The notes under the pieces were generated by a model. That model made no database searches. It saw only the letters and a program-made list of their open reading frames with translations, and was not told where the DNA came from. From Paraspadella gotoi (lineage: Eukaryota; Chaetognatha): a stretch of 64,000 nucleotides of DNA. Both the position numbers and the translations under genes were made by a program. Positions within the stretch are counted from its first letter, which is position 1. Each line of letters opens with the position of its first letter. This document shows positions 47,871 to 59,164 of this stretch, in pieces. The stretch is from positions 28,192,293 to 28,256,292 of the forward strand of contig CM119263.1 of NCBI GenBank assembly GCA_051294375.1. Reading direction: 5' to 3'.

Positions 47871-48557
47871 GAGAGAGAGATGAAGATAGAGAGACGAGAG
47901 CAGAGAGATTAATGACTTTAGAAGATGTACATATTTTGAATTGTTGCGCTGTACCTCCTCAATTAGCCTATATTCCATTTTCTTTAAAGAGTCAACGAAC
48001 TCTTCATTTTTTCGTAACTGCTGGCCACTTCAGATTTCTTTCAGTCATCATTTTTACTCACTGATCCATTAATGAATGCCTACATTTATTAACTCTACAA
48101 AAAATAATATTAATCAATATATCAACGCACAATTGTTAGTCAATCAACGATAATACAAGTATACAACAGTACTTTATCTTACGATGCAGCCGAATCACTA
48201 CTACGCAAGAANNNNNNNNNNNNNNNNNNNNNNNNNAGAGAGAGAGAGAGAGAGAGAGAAAGAGAAGCATCGAAAAGCGATGAGAGAATTTATAATCGTT
48301 TGGAGTCTCACGCTTATCTCGCGCGTCCATGGAAAAAAAAAACCTTCGGCCGAGGTCGAATTCTGGCGCCGGTGGGAAACTGCTTGGTCGACTGCGAATA
48401 TCAGCTTGCCGAAGGTGTGCAGTGGAAAAAAACATGAGAGGAATGCTTGGTTACGAAATTATAATGGTAGTTTTGCCTGCATTAAACTGACTTGGTTTCA
48501 AACTAAGATTTTAATGTGAAAGGAAACGAAAGTTTCAAGAATAAATGATTCGATATA

Positions 48558-48672
48558 AAAATTTGAAATTTGAAATTTGAAATTTGAAATTTGAAATTTG
48601 AAATTTGAAATTTGAAATTTGAAATTTGAAATTTGAAATTTGAAATTTGAAATTTAAAATTTGAAATTTGCT
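48558..48672. repeat. Heptamer tandem array (GAAATTT)n
   Basis: Inverse of the array at 40095-40192, with more units. Confidence 0.95.
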
Positions 48673-48836
48673 TGGTTGATAATTTCGGTCAGCTTTTCTT
48701 TGTTAATTTGTTCGCATAGCTATTTTACAAATTCTTTGTTAGTGTGTACTTCTAAGAACTCAAATGGAACAGAAAATAAACAACAACCAAAAAAAGTTAC
48801 CAGGTGTAATTATTGCAAAGTCTGAATTGCAGCGCG

Positions 48837-49645
48837 NNNNNNNNNNNNNNNNNNNNNNNNNNNNNNNNNNNNNNNNNNNNNNNNNNNNNNNNNNNNNNNN
48901 NNNNNNNNNNNNNNNNNNNNNNNNNNNNNNNNNNNNNNNNNNNNNNNNNNNNNNNNNNNNNNNNNNNNNNNNNNNNNNNNNNNNNNNNNNNNNNNNNNNN
49001 NNNNNNNNNNNNNNNNNNNNNNNNNNNNNNNNNNNNNNNNNNNNNNNNNNNNNNNNNNNNNNNNNNNNNNNNNNNNNNNNNNNNNNNNNNNNNNNNNNNN
49101 NNNNNNNNNNNNNNNNNNNNNNNNNNNNNNNNNNNNNNNNNNNNNNNNNNNNNNNNNNNNNNNNNNNNNNNNNNNNNNNNNNNNNNNNNNNNNNNNNNNN
49201 NNNNNNNNNNNNNNNNNNNNNNNNNNNNNNNNNNNNNNNNNNNNNNNNNNNNNNNNNNNNNNNNNNNNNNNNNNNNNNNNNNNNNNNNNNNNNNNNNNNN
49301 NNNNNNNNNNNNNNNNNNNNNNNNNNNNNNNNNNNNNNNNNNNNNNNNNNNNNNNNNNNNNNNNNNNNNNNNNNNNNNNNNNNNNNNNNNNNNNNNNNNN
49401 NNNNNNNNNNNNNNNNNNNNNNNNNNNNNNNNNNNNNNNNNNNNNNNNNNNNNNNNNNNNNNNNNNNNNNNNNNNNNNNNNNNNNNNNNNNNNNNNNNNN
49501 NNNNNNNNNNNNNNNNNNNNNNNNNNNNNNNNNNNNNNNNNNNNNNNNNNNNNNNNNNNNNNNNNNNNNNNNNNNNNNNNNNNNNNNNNNNNNNNNNNNN
49601 NNNNNNNNNNNNNNNNNNNNNNNNNNNNNNNNNNNNNNNNNNNNN
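48837..49645. other. Assembly gap (809 N)
   Basis: Unknown bases in the inverted block Q. A 136-N gap follows at 49785-49920. Frames reported through these gaps have no meaning. Confidence 0.95.
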
Positions 49646-50493
49646 CAATAATCTCGTGAATACAATAAAATTATACATCATATTGCTTTTCAATATTTGA
49701 GCCGCTATGAAAACAGCTCAAGCATGTCATAAAATATTTATTTTGTAATTTGTAACCCGTCTGAAGAATAAAAACGAAAAAAACNNNNNNNNNNNNNNNN
49801 NNNNNNNNNNNNNNNNNNNNNNNNNNNNNNNNNNNNNNNNNNNNNNNNNNNNNNNNNNNNNNNNNNNNNNNNNNNNNNNNNNNNNNNNNNNNNNNNNNNN
49901 NNNNNNNNNNNNNNNNNNNNCTCTCTCTCTCTTCAAACAAACAAACATTACAAGCTTCTTTTTCTCTCTCTCTTCGTTTTGTGACAAAAAAGCTCGCATT
50001 CCTATTAACTGAGCGACTCTGATAATTTTTGTAAAGTGGTCGGATCGTCGTCGTTGCCATCCATCTTTGTCCTCATCGCAGTAAATGTGGAGGCGTCGTA
50101 TTTTTAGACTTTCGTCTTCTCCGATGTCGTCATAGTTTCTGGCATCAACGTCGTCGTCGTTATTGCTTCATTGCCGTTTCCTGTTGGGCGTCCGCTATGT
50201 CGTCGTTTTTGGTGTTGACCACATCCGGGAGAACCAAGACAGCGTCCGCGTTGGTTCAGAAGTTCCGGGTTTCGAATCCACTGTCCCCCAACGCCCCCCC
50301 ATAAAAAAAGAACAATCAAATCTCCTCTTTTCGTTGGTCCTAGTTACGTCAAACAGGTGGATTTTCCAAAGATTTTGGATAAAATTTTCTATATCCATGG
50401 TTGGTTTTACTTGAAACTTAATATTAACGATATTGCCTTCATTCTACATCATATACAGGGTTCGGTCTTAAAACTTACCCCCCATAGGAAAAA

Positions 50494-51966
50494 TTATTTA
50501 ATCTTGCGGGCTTCTTCGATCGCTTGCAGTTCTTCCTTTGTGGGTTTGTGGTGGACTATTGTTGTGGAAGGTATGTTGACTTTTCTGACCTCTCTTAACA
50601 GAGGTTTATCTCCAGACAGATTGGCTTGGACCGGCTCAACTGCTGCATCTGTCTCCCGTCCCAAGTCGACTTTGGCGTCATTTGTGATTAGGGGGCATGC
50701 CTGTCTCCATGGTCCTTGGGTGGCATGATTTTCACATCTTTCTATCAGGCGATCACCATCTTCTATGTACATTTTGCTTCCAACTCTATGATCCATCTTG
50801 GTGCCAGCTAGAGTTTTCCAGTATGTTCTGTTAGCAATAACCCTGGCTCCTCCATCACTTCGCGTTCAACATGCAAGGGTAGGTTTAGTTTGTTCATCCA
50901 GGTTGCCGCGTTACGCGTGCCAAACACAATGAAAACAAACTTTGAACAAGGACACACAAAATTCGCCAACAAAAGATCTAAAATTTTAAAAATAAACAAT
51001 TCGCAGCAGAAAAATATGAATAGGAGGTTAAGTAGATCTAGGCAAAAACATCTGAGCATTCGGAGCAAAATCGGCAGCTAAAGCGTACCTTCAAAACTAT
51101 TTTCTGATATTGCAAAAAAAAAATTGGTAATCAAAAGTTGATAATCTACATTTTTCATTTGCTTTCTTACTTATTAGTAATTAATCTCCAGTTAGTTTAT
51201 AGACCAAAGATGATGAATTTCTCATTTATTCCTCCGGACTACTTAGACAATGTACTGAAAGATCAGGTAAGGTTAGAATTTTATAATTTTAATATTCTGA
51301 TCTATTAAAGAACTTGCCAAAAGTTTTAATATTAAATTAACAAATTTAATAAATTTAGTGAAAGTGCTAAATTTAATCTATAAACATTATTTTTGTTCAA
51401 TATTGCAGGTTAGGGCGTTTAAAGATAACAAAATACAGGAAATCAAATTAGTTACATAGCTTTTTTATTGTAATCAAGTCTGTATGTGTATAATTCAATG
51501 GTGATATATATTTTTCGAAGTCCACCCGACGGTCGCCTCCGGAAAATTTTTGCTTTGGGCGTCTTTACCGCATTAAGGAGAAAGCTTGCTGTTCGCTTTG
51601 GATTGGGCAAAGCCGGGCGAACGGGTTTTCTCCGATGTTCGACGTGACGTTGGGTTCCGGCTCGCGGTCAGTTTGCGGAAAACGTCTTCTTCGTCGATGG
51701 ATTGATCAGACTCCAAAATTATTTTCTTTATTTGAATCTTTATTTTAACTTTGGGTTGGTGTTGGCCGCCGGGGGAGGCGGAGGTTCTGCAGGAGATGCC
51801 ATGGTTTTTGGAGACGTCGAATCGTCCGAAATTTGGATCGGTAAAGCTGATGTCGTCGTTTCTCGATTCGCTAGAGAAAGTGGGGTCGACTGGATAGCTT
51901 CTGACTTGGCCAATTTTGTTTGCGGTGTTTCACTGTTCGCAAGAAAACTAATTTGTAAATGAGTAA
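50494..51966 (-). CDS. C-terminal exons of an unrecognised protein
   Basis: I do not recognise the family. The last exon, about 50845-50494 on the minus strand, reads ARVIANRTYWKTLAGTKMDH, MYIEDGDRLIERCENHATQG and NIPSTTIVHHKPTKEELQAI, ending EEARKIK and a stop at 50494. Upstream, 51966-51572 codes for a Ser/Thr/Pro-rich tail in one frame (SETPQTKLAKSEAIQSTPLS, PAEPPPPPAANTNP) and then, shifted near 51765, in another (SDQSIDEEDVFRKLTASRNP, TRSPGFAQSKANSKLSP). The shift may be a sequencing error or an intron. Base composition is clearly less AT-rich than the flanks, which supports coding. Whether the two parts belong to one gene is inference. Confidence 0.55.
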
Positions 51967-52741
51967 ATGAGAGAAGTACCAAATAAATTTTTACACAACT
52001 AAAACGCCAGACAAATATTTAATTTTAAATAAAAAAAACTTAGATCGAGTCCATCTTTTTACAGTAAAGAATGTGAGCGGTTTCTTTTGTGTCGCTCGTT
52101 TTGAGACAATTCAATTTCTTAGATTTTGTTATTTTTAAACGCACTTTTGCAAGTATGTACGTTTTAGTTTAAAATATTTTCTATCAATTCGTAATCCTTT
52201 TTTAAGTTATAATTTTACCGAATACATAGTATGAAGACAAAATTTTCATGACAGGAAACCGATTAAGAAACTAAAAAAATTAAAAACATCCACTTATATA
52301 ATAAAAAATGTAACTTTTGAAAAGTTCTTCAAGTCTTAAAAATTGACATTAATTCTTTTTATTTTAGCTGAATAATGATGATATCTTCACTACTTCAAAT
52401 AATGAATTAATGCGTAAAAATTCGACAACTTTAATGGACATTATGATGTATCTTACATTAAATTCCAAACAGACAGCGGTTCACAAAATTAAAAAAATCC
52501 AAAAAGAAGGTGATAATAATTTACAAATTTACTAAATATTAGGGAGGAAAATGTTTTGTAGCCCGTGTCATTTTTCTTATCTTTATCCATGGTAATTATC
52601 CTTTCTTTTTTCGTTGTTTGAGAGATTAATCAATCTTGTCGGGCATATCTTTATCAAACTATTTCAATTTTATGATAACAAAGAAACAGCTTTAAAAGAG
52701 CTAGAGTTAAATGGTTGTTTATCAGAGATTCAGTTGGATAG
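51210..52741 (+). CDS. Small unrecognised gene, start exon visible
   Basis: The first exon 51210-51266 begins with two ATGs and reads MMNFSFIPPDYLDNVLKDQ up to donor 'gtaagg'. The second, 52368-52509, joins in phase: LNNDDIFTTSNNELMRKNST, then TLMDIMMYLTLNSKQTAVHK, IKKIQKE, donor 'gtgata'. A third coding-like piece, about 52620-52741, reads INLVGHIFIKLFQFYDNKET, ALKELELNGCLSEIQLD and ends at 'gtcagt', but its acceptor and phase are not clear. A short frame at 51415-51459 after a good acceptor could be an alternative end. The protein is helical and Lys/Asn-rich with no motif I know. The coiled-coil exon at 60297-60558 could be its end, after a long repeat-filled intron. That is speculation. 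Confidence 0.5.
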
Positions 52742-52797
52742 GTCAGTTTTATGGCCTACATCATATATAGTGTGTCCCAATAGTACTTATTGCTCCT

Positions 52798-53432
52798 ATG
52801 GTGGACTAAAATCCACCAACAGTTCATCAGCCGGAGGCAAGTCATTCGCCTCCCAACTCAAAGGTCTAGCAGTTAAGAAGAGACGGTTGACGCTTCAACC
52901 CTGCCTATATACATGCGTTAACACCTGTTCGCAAAAGCTCAGGGGAACTGCTTATTATTGAACGCGTTCTGTCACTAATACATAACAATCGATTACTGTT
53001 CCTTTTTCATTGGTGGAGTCCGACCTCCTCCGAACACAACAGCAACAACACTTTCAGGTGACATGCCTCAAACTGGCGATGCACTTTCCGCCAACTACTC
53101 ATCAGGCGACATGCCTCAACTTGGTGATGAACTTTTCACAAACAACAACAATTCACTGAAGAGACGCAACAGACTTCTCCCCACGGGAGGGGGGGATGTA
53201 TGGTGGACTAAAATCCACCAACCGTTCATCAGCGGTCATTGGTGCCAGAGGCAAGTCATTCGCTTCCCAACCCAAAGATCCGGGGTTCTAGCCCGGTGGC
53301 CGCCTTGCAGTTAAGAAGAACAGGGCGCTTAACCCGCCTGTAACATGGTGTTACAGCCTGATCCGAAGCTCAGGAACTGCTTATATTGAACGGTTCTGTC
53401 ACTAACACATAACAATAATTACTGTCTCTTCA
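52798..53432 (+). mobile_element. Miniature LTR retrotransposon (TRIM-like), copy 1
   Basis: Two similar terminal repeats (52798-53009 and 53200-53432) begin 'atggtggactaaaatccacc' and end 'ctgtctcttca' or a close variant. Between them are only about 190 bases. These start with a primer-site-like 'tggtggagtccgac' (another copy has 'tggtgagcccgac') directly after the left repeat and end with a purine tract 'gggagggggggatgt' directly before the right one. Flanks 'ctcct' and 'cttct' look like a 5-base target duplication. No gag or pol coding is present. The size and layout are those of TRIM elements, which rely on proteins of other LTR retrotransposons. The terminal repeat contains a tRNA-type B-box 'ggttctagccc'. 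Confidence 0.75.
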
Positions 53433-53589
53433 CTTCTATACTAGATCGAAAAACATTAATTCATTATAATGAAGAAGCGCACAAGTATGGACCATTTTAT
53501 AGGATACCTAAGTTTTAAAAATTGAACAGAGCAAACTTCTGTAGTTATTATATATATATATATATAGGATAAATAGGATNNNNNNNNNN

Positions 53590-54055
53590 TCAGGTGACAT
53601 GCCTCTAACTGGCGATGCACTTTCCGCCAACAACTCATCAGGCGACATGCCTCAACTTGGTGATGAACTTTTCACAAACAACAATTCACTGAAGACACGC
53701 AACAGACTTCTCCCTACGGGAGGGGGAGATGTATGGNNNNNNNNNNNNNNNNNNNNNNNNNNNNNNNNNNNNNNNNNNNNNNNNNNNNNNNNNNNNNNNN
53801 NNNNNNNNNNNNNNNNNNNNNNNNNNNNNNNNNNNNNNNNNNNNNNNNNNNNNNNNNNNNNNNNNNNNNNNNNNNNNNNNNNNNNNNNNNNNNNNNNNNN
53901 NNNNNNNNNNNNNNNNNNNNNNNNNNNNNNNNNNNNNNNNNNNNNNNNNNNNNNNNNNNNNNNNNNNNNNNNNNNNNNNNNNNNNNNNNNNNNNNNNNNN
54001 NNNNNNNNNNNNNNNNNNNNNNCACTAACACATAACAATAATTACTGTCTCTTCA
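53590..54055 (+). mobile_element. Miniature LTR element, partial copy with gap
   Basis: The internal part (53590-53731) ends with the purine tract before 'atgg'. The right terminal repeat is mostly N (53737-54022) and ends at 54055. The same host sequence follows as after copy 1 ('gatcgaaaaacattaattca'), so this is probably the same insertion assembled again. Confidence 0.6.
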
Positions 54056-54303
54056 CTTCTATTCCAGATCGAAAAACATTAATTCATTATAATGAAGAAG
54101 CGCACAAGTATGGACCATTTTATAGGATACCTAAGTTTTAAAAATTGAACAGAGCAAACTTCTGTAGTTAGTATATATATATATATAGGATAATAGGATA
54201 AATAGGATAAATTTCTATAATATATATATATATAGAATTTTTAAATTGGTTGTACTAATTTCATTTCATAAAGCAATTNNNNNNNNNNNNNNNNNNNNNN
54301 NNN

Positions 54304-54824
54304 CTCGTCCTCGCCTGTTCCCAAAGCTCAGGGACTGCTTATATTGAACGGTTCTGTCCAACTAATACATAACAATCATTACTGTCTTTTCATTTGGTGA
54401 GCCCGACTCCGAACAACAACAGCAACAACAACACTTTCAGGTGACATTGCCTCTAACTGGCGATCACTTTCCGCCAACAAACTCATCAGGCGACATGCCC
54501 TTCAATTGAGTATGAACTTTCCAAACAACATTCAACTGAAGACACGCCAACAGACTTCTCCCTACGGGAGGGGGAGATGTATGGTGACTAAAATCACCAA
54601 GACCGTTCATCCAGCCGGTCATTTGCGTGCGCGGAGCAAGTCCCATTCGCTTCCCAACCCAAAGAATCCGGGGTTCTAGCCCGGTGCCGCCTGGCATTAA
54701 GAAAACAGCGGCGCCTTAAACCCCGCTGTAACAGGTGTTTACAGGCCTGACCTGAAGCTCAGGAACTGATTATATTGAACGTTCCTGTCACTTAACACAT
54801 AACAATAATTACTGTCTTCTTCCA
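54304..54824 (+). mobile_element. Miniature LTR element, third occurrence
   Basis: End of a left terminal repeat (54304-54392), internal region 54393-54580 beginning 'tttggtgagcccgactcc', and right repeat 54581-54824, again followed by 'gatccgaaaaacattaatt'. It has more one-base differences than the other copies. Probably a re-assembly of the same insertion. Confidence 0.6.
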
Positions 54825-55246
54825 CTTCTATTCCAGATCCGAAAAACATTAATTCATTATAATGAAGACAAGCGCACAAGTATGCGACCATTTTAATAGG
54901 AACCTAAGTTTTTAAAACATTGAACAGAGAAACTTCATGTAGTTAGTATATATATATATATAGGATAATAGATAAATAGGATAAATTTCTATAATAATAT
55001 ATTATATAGAATTATTTAAATTGGCTTGTACTAATTTCATTTCATAAAGCAATGGTAAAAAAAAATTTCCAGTGATTTAAATAAAAAATTATTAAATTAT
55101 AATTTACCTTTTAATATTTATCAAATATTTTTATAATATTGATTAAATAATTAGATAGAGATTACACATGGGAGTACAGGTACAGTATTTTTATTTATTT
55201 ATTTATTTATTCTCAAAGAATTGATTAAATAATATTTTAAAATGTT

Positions 55247-55471
55247 ATGGTGGACTAAAATCCATCATCAGCGGCCATTGGTGCTGGAGGCCAGACATTC
55301 TCCTCCCAACCCAAAGGTCCGGGGTTCTAGCCCGGTGGTCGTCTGGCAGTTAAGAGGGACGGGGCGCTTAACCCGCCTGTAACACGGTGTTACAGCCTGA
55401 TCCGAAGCTCAGGGACTGCTTATATTGAATGGTTCTGTAATTAACACTTATCAATAATTACTGTCTCTTCA
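55247..55471 (+). mobile_element. Solo LTR of the miniature element
   Basis: A single 225-base terminal repeat flanked by the perfect 5-base duplication ATGTT (55242-55246 and 55472-55476). The matching stretch at 22565-22585 of the related element has no insertion there. It carries the tRNA-type box 'ggttctagcccgg' and 'cggtgttacagcctgat'. It arose by recombination between two LTRs or as a single-LTR insertion. Confidence 0.75.
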
Positions 55472-55812
55472 ATGTTTTCTTTAGATGCAGGGCAGTAAGA
55501 AACTATCTCATATTTTTAGATACAGAGCCTTTATAATGCAGTATTTATTTTTTTTTGAATTATCTACTTAGCTTGTTAATATTACTTTTTTAATTGATTT
55601 AATAATAATTTATTAAATAAATAGCAACCATTTTGTTCTGGCTTAATGATTTGATCGCTCCTAACTTCAAATAATAAAATTGAAATATCAAATTAATTAG
55701 CATATTTTTATCAATTTTTTGTATTTTTAAGTCGGATCTGCTTATCAGCAGATTCCGACTCTATAATTCTCTTTGTCGGTCCGTCGGTCCGCCCCCTCAA
55801 TTTTGTCGGGAA

Positions 55813-56360
55813 TTCACTTACAGAAGGCTTCATATTATAAAATGAGGTACCCCTTTTTTGGGACCAGAACTTGGTATGAACGATCCCTATATGAATACTA
55901 ATAGAACTATCGAGGCGAATTTCAATATTTGACTGCTGAGCCGAGATACGATATATATATCAGCAGTATAAGTCAGATTTGAAATAATTTTGGAAAATTG
56001 TAAGTAAAACGATGAACCATGCTTTTTCAAACCATGCTTAATTATTAAAAATATCAATTTTATTTCTAAAATGTTTTTTTCATATGTTTAAAACGTCAAT
56101 GCACCTGATGATACTAAAAAAATTTGAAAAATGAAAAAAAATTCTATATTTTTTTTTGGCCACCCAGGGGTCCACCCCCAGGGCCCTGTATCTCTTGTCA
56201 ATGGTTGAATATCAAAATTCGCCTCAATAGTTCCATTTATATAGTCATTAGCACTCTAAATGTCAAATTTCATTAAATTCGAACGGGTAGTTTGGTGGGA
56301 ACAGATTCTGGTCACAAAAAAGGGGTACCTTATTTTATAATATGAAGCCTTCTGTAATTA
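55813..56360. repeat. Foldback repeat, arms about 120-150 bases
   Basis: The left arm 55813-55935 ('acagaaggcttcatattata', 'ggtacccctttttt', 'atcgaggcgaatttcaatat') is inverted at 56205-56360. The loop of about 270 bases includes a GC-rich 'ggggtccacccccagggccc'. A short palindrome 'gtcggatctgcttatcagca' / 'gattccgac' at 55731-55759 lies just outside, and 'gtccgtccgtc' runs follow at 55780-55795 and 56410-56450. Confidence 0.75.
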
Positions 56361-56469
56361 ACGACAGAATATCGAATTATGATAAATTATACCCAAAAAA
56401 AATGATTTCCGTCCGTCCGTCTGTCTGTATGTAGGTCCGTCCGTCCGTCCCCCCTTTGCAAAAAAACTT

Positions 56470-57000
56470 CAATTACTTGTGATTGGAAGGTTGGATTGGA
56501 ATGAAATTTTGTGTGTGGGTACGAAACAGTGTGATTGAGCTGGATATAAAATTTCGGTGGAATCGTGCGAGTGGAAATGAGTTTAAATGTAAAAAACATA
56601 AGTCATATTTACTTGAATCTTTTTAATAATTTTAACCTATAATTACACTAACTAATAATAATTGGATAGATAGATTGAGATGAAATTTTGTGTGTGGGAA
56701 GGAAAGTGTGTGCCGAAGCTAGATATAAAGTTTTGATGGAATCATGCGAGTAGAAATGAGTTTAAATGGAAAATAACATAAGTCACATTTACTTGAATCT
56801 TTTTACTAATTTTAATCCATAATTACTGGAATTATTCATAATTGGATGAATATAATAGGATGAAATTTTGTGTGTGGGTAGGAAAGTTTGTTATTGAGCA
56901 TAATATAAAGTTTCGATTGATTAGATGAGTTTGCATAAAAAAACCAAAGTCAAGTTGACTTGAATTTTTATTATTTATGCTTACACATAATTTTTTTTAT
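56470..57000 (+). repeat. About 180-base tandem repeat, nearly 3 units
   Basis: Units begin at about 56471, 56641 and 56821. Each contains 'gatgaaattttgtgtgtggg', then 'gatataaa' and 'tcatgcgagtggaaatgag'-like sequence, then 'catttacttgaatcttttta'. The last unit grades into the inverted arm below. Confidence 0.7.
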
Positions 57001-57330
57001 TAATTAATTAAATAATTAAATAATTAAATTGAAAAAATGATGCAATTTACAAAAATGATGCAAGCAGAAAAAATAATAATAGTGAAAAATTTATTTGTTT
57101 GTACCAAAGTAACAGTTCAGTTTAGTATGGTATCATCTGTTATGATCAGTTAGGATCACAAATTGAAAGAATTATCGTCATTTATCATCTGATGAGCTGA
57201 TTACCGCTTAATTATCGTAGGCAGATCCGACATTGTTTGCTCAAACTTTTTCAAGTTCTAAAAATAATCTAGGATTTAAACAAGAAAGTATAAATTTTCA
57301 GTCTATCAAAGGGCGTGGGTTTGAATCCTA
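56905..57330 (+). repeat. Inverted arm, partner at 59742-60200
   Basis: Includes 'gtcaagttgacttgaattt', 'tgatgcaagcagaaaaaat' and 'ggtttgaatcctac' near its end. All recur inverted in 59742-60200. The two arms enclose a direct duplication and a 25-N gap. Confidence 0.75.
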
Positions 57331-57339
57331 CAAAATAAT

Positions 57340-57562
57340 TTCCAAGGAACCTGTACATTTTTTAAAATAACTTACTTGGCAGTGAAACTGCAAACGAAAT
57401 CCTTTTTGAAACGATTGCTCATTATGTCCAAGTAACCATTGACAAACAAGCCAATGGGAGGCGAACATATTCAAATTACAAAAAGACTTCTCCATCGCTC
57501 CTTTTTGTCTTGTAAACATGGAAATAGCTGCAGAGAGATGGGCTAAAAGAGACTGGATCACA
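57340..57562 (-). CDS. Exon-like frame, also present at 59190-59400
   Basis: On the minus strand, acceptor 'cttttag' (near 57545) and donor 'caagtaagtt' (near 57370) enclose a frame reading MEKSFCNLNMFASHWLVCQW and LLGHNEQSFQKGFRLQFHCQ. The second copy (59190-59400) keeps the splice sites but has shifts. The protein is unrecognised. It could be an exon of a membrane receptor or chance. Other frames contain stops. Confidence 0.3.
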
Positions 57563-57911
57563 ATAATCACAATCATTAATCCATCTTAATACCAATATAC
57601 TTTCTCTAGCTCAGCCAACTTCTCCATCTTAAAATTTGGCAGATTTTTTTAGCACGTACCTCTGGCAACACGTTTTCAAATGAATCGGCTGTATTGAAAG
57701 GATACTCCAGGGTGATTATAAAAAAAAAATTGAATTAATTGATTTTTTCAAACTTTTATTATATATATATTTCACTTATATTTTTATTTTTATATGTTTC
57801 ACTGTCAGATATTTATGTTAAATAAGTTCACTCATACGATTTTTATTTTTAGTGTATCAAATTTTCCTGGTTATTGGTCATAGCGNNNNNNNNNNNNNNN
57901 NNNNNNNNNNA

Positions 57912-58301
57912 ATATAAACGCTCCTTGGGTAAAAATATGGGTAAAAATATCCGATGTAAAAACACTTGATTCCGATCTGTTGTATCTGAAGGGCTCACAT
58001 TCTTTTTTCTCTTGTCAAATCGATTCCCAAATCTGATATCAAACAAGCCAGAACAAATAGACTGCTTCCTGGACGGGAAAAATTTTCTATCTCTGATTTT
58101 ATATAGAAATGAAAGGGATTTTTTTTCCTTGAAAACGAATAAAACAGGTGAACGAGGTATGTTCCTGTTCAACAAATGACGGTCTAATTTTGGAATCCTT
58201 TGGAAAAGTGTCTGAAGGGCTTCTGCAAAATTTCTATTACATTTTATTTGGTTATTTTGATATGTAGATACGATGCCTGGGTAAAGTGGAATTAGTCCCA
58301 T
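57912..58301 (-). CDS. Open frame of about 130 residues, unrecognised
   Basis: On the minus strand the frame starts MGLIPLYPGIVSTYQNNQIK and continues with KLDRHLLNRNIPRSPVLFVF, FPSRKQSICSGLFDIRFGNR and NQVFLHRIFLPIFLPKERLY before entering the 25-N gap. There are no known motifs and no clear splice sites. Composition differs little from the flanks, so this could be chance. Confidence 0.25.
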
Positions 58302-58319
58302 TTTGGTGAAATTTTCTAT

Positions 58320-59160
58320 TTAAGTAAAAGTAAAAGAGGAGCGTTAAAGATCGGAATTCTAAGAGTTTTCAAACCGGAGTCAGATTTCCGGAAAAAAAAT
58401 CTTTTCTCATGGCTGAAAATCTTCCAAAAGAAGGGGTGGAAGAAATTTGCCGAAGATTTTGGTTACATATTTTTCTATATTTTATGGTGGGATATTTGGA
58501 AACTTATTATTAACAATATTGCCATCATTCTCCCGTGGCCGGTTCATTAAGAATATATTGAACAAAACTCGTGTTCATGTGCTTTTTTCAATCAGAGTGT
58601 AGTCCTCAGATCCTGTCTCTATATTCTTAGAGAGATTTCTAACGGACTCTCTGGTTTATCTTTAGTTTATTTTAACTCCCCGTAAAGCCTGATTTAGATA
58701 ATTGTCGGGTGCTAAGTCGGTATGGATGAAGAGTAACTTATCTATCGTTCATTACTTCTTATGATGCCCACTCAGCTATGACAACGCCTTTGTGCTTTAG
58801 TCTTGTCCCTTCGTCTCTTCTTGGAAACCTCAGGGGCTGAGACGTTGCTTTTCCAGCCCGTGATGCGCTGTTAACGTCCGGTCCTCAAGACTTTCCCTCG
58901 CGTAGGTACCGGAGGATGGGGATATGACACCAAGGGATACCTATAGTGCTTAATGGTTACTACATGAAGCCAGGACGGTCACCGAAGGTGCAACTTTAGG
59001 ACGGGGTGAACTTGCAATGCGACTACACGGCTTTATTTGCAAAAGTAAACATAAAACCAATATGTTTCATTTTTCACTTGTTCAGGATATTGAAGTTCAT
59101 TGACTGAGTCAAAGCAAGAATATAATTAGAATAATTATTTTACTATTTCTACTGTTTCTA
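58320..59160. other. No clear gene; GC-richer unique stretch
   Basis: A short plus frame at 58411-58515 (MAENLPKEGVEEICRRFWLH, then a hydrophobic end) is followed by sequence akin to 50385-50450 ('attaacgatattgcc'). 58560-59040 is less AT-rich ('ggtaccggaggatggggata', 'aggacggtcaccgaaggtgc') but has stops in every frame. It may be a decayed mobile element. Confidence 0.35.
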
Positions 59161-59164
59161 AATT

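Larger units (their letters stand above)
48237..50270 (-). repeat. Inverted copy of block Q with gaps
   Basis: Reverse complement of 38728-40480. The 809-N gap (48837-49645) stands for about 620 bases of block Q (39310-39930), and the 136-N gap (49785-49920) for its (GA)n run. Confidence 0.8.
52767..55730 (+). mobile_element. Terminal-inverted-repeat element, copy riddled with insertions
   Basis: Left tip 'agtgtgtcccaatagtact' and later segments such as 'gcgcacaagtatggacc' (53478 on) and 'tgttctggcttaatgat' (55636 on) match 22341-22800. It is split by a full miniature LTR element, repeated partial copies around gaps and a solo LTR. Its right end is cut off at about 55730 by another repeat. 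Confidence 0.65.

Noticed and set aside
48760-49700. Several frames of about 300 residues on both strands
   Set aside because: They consist almost entirely of N and have no sequence content.
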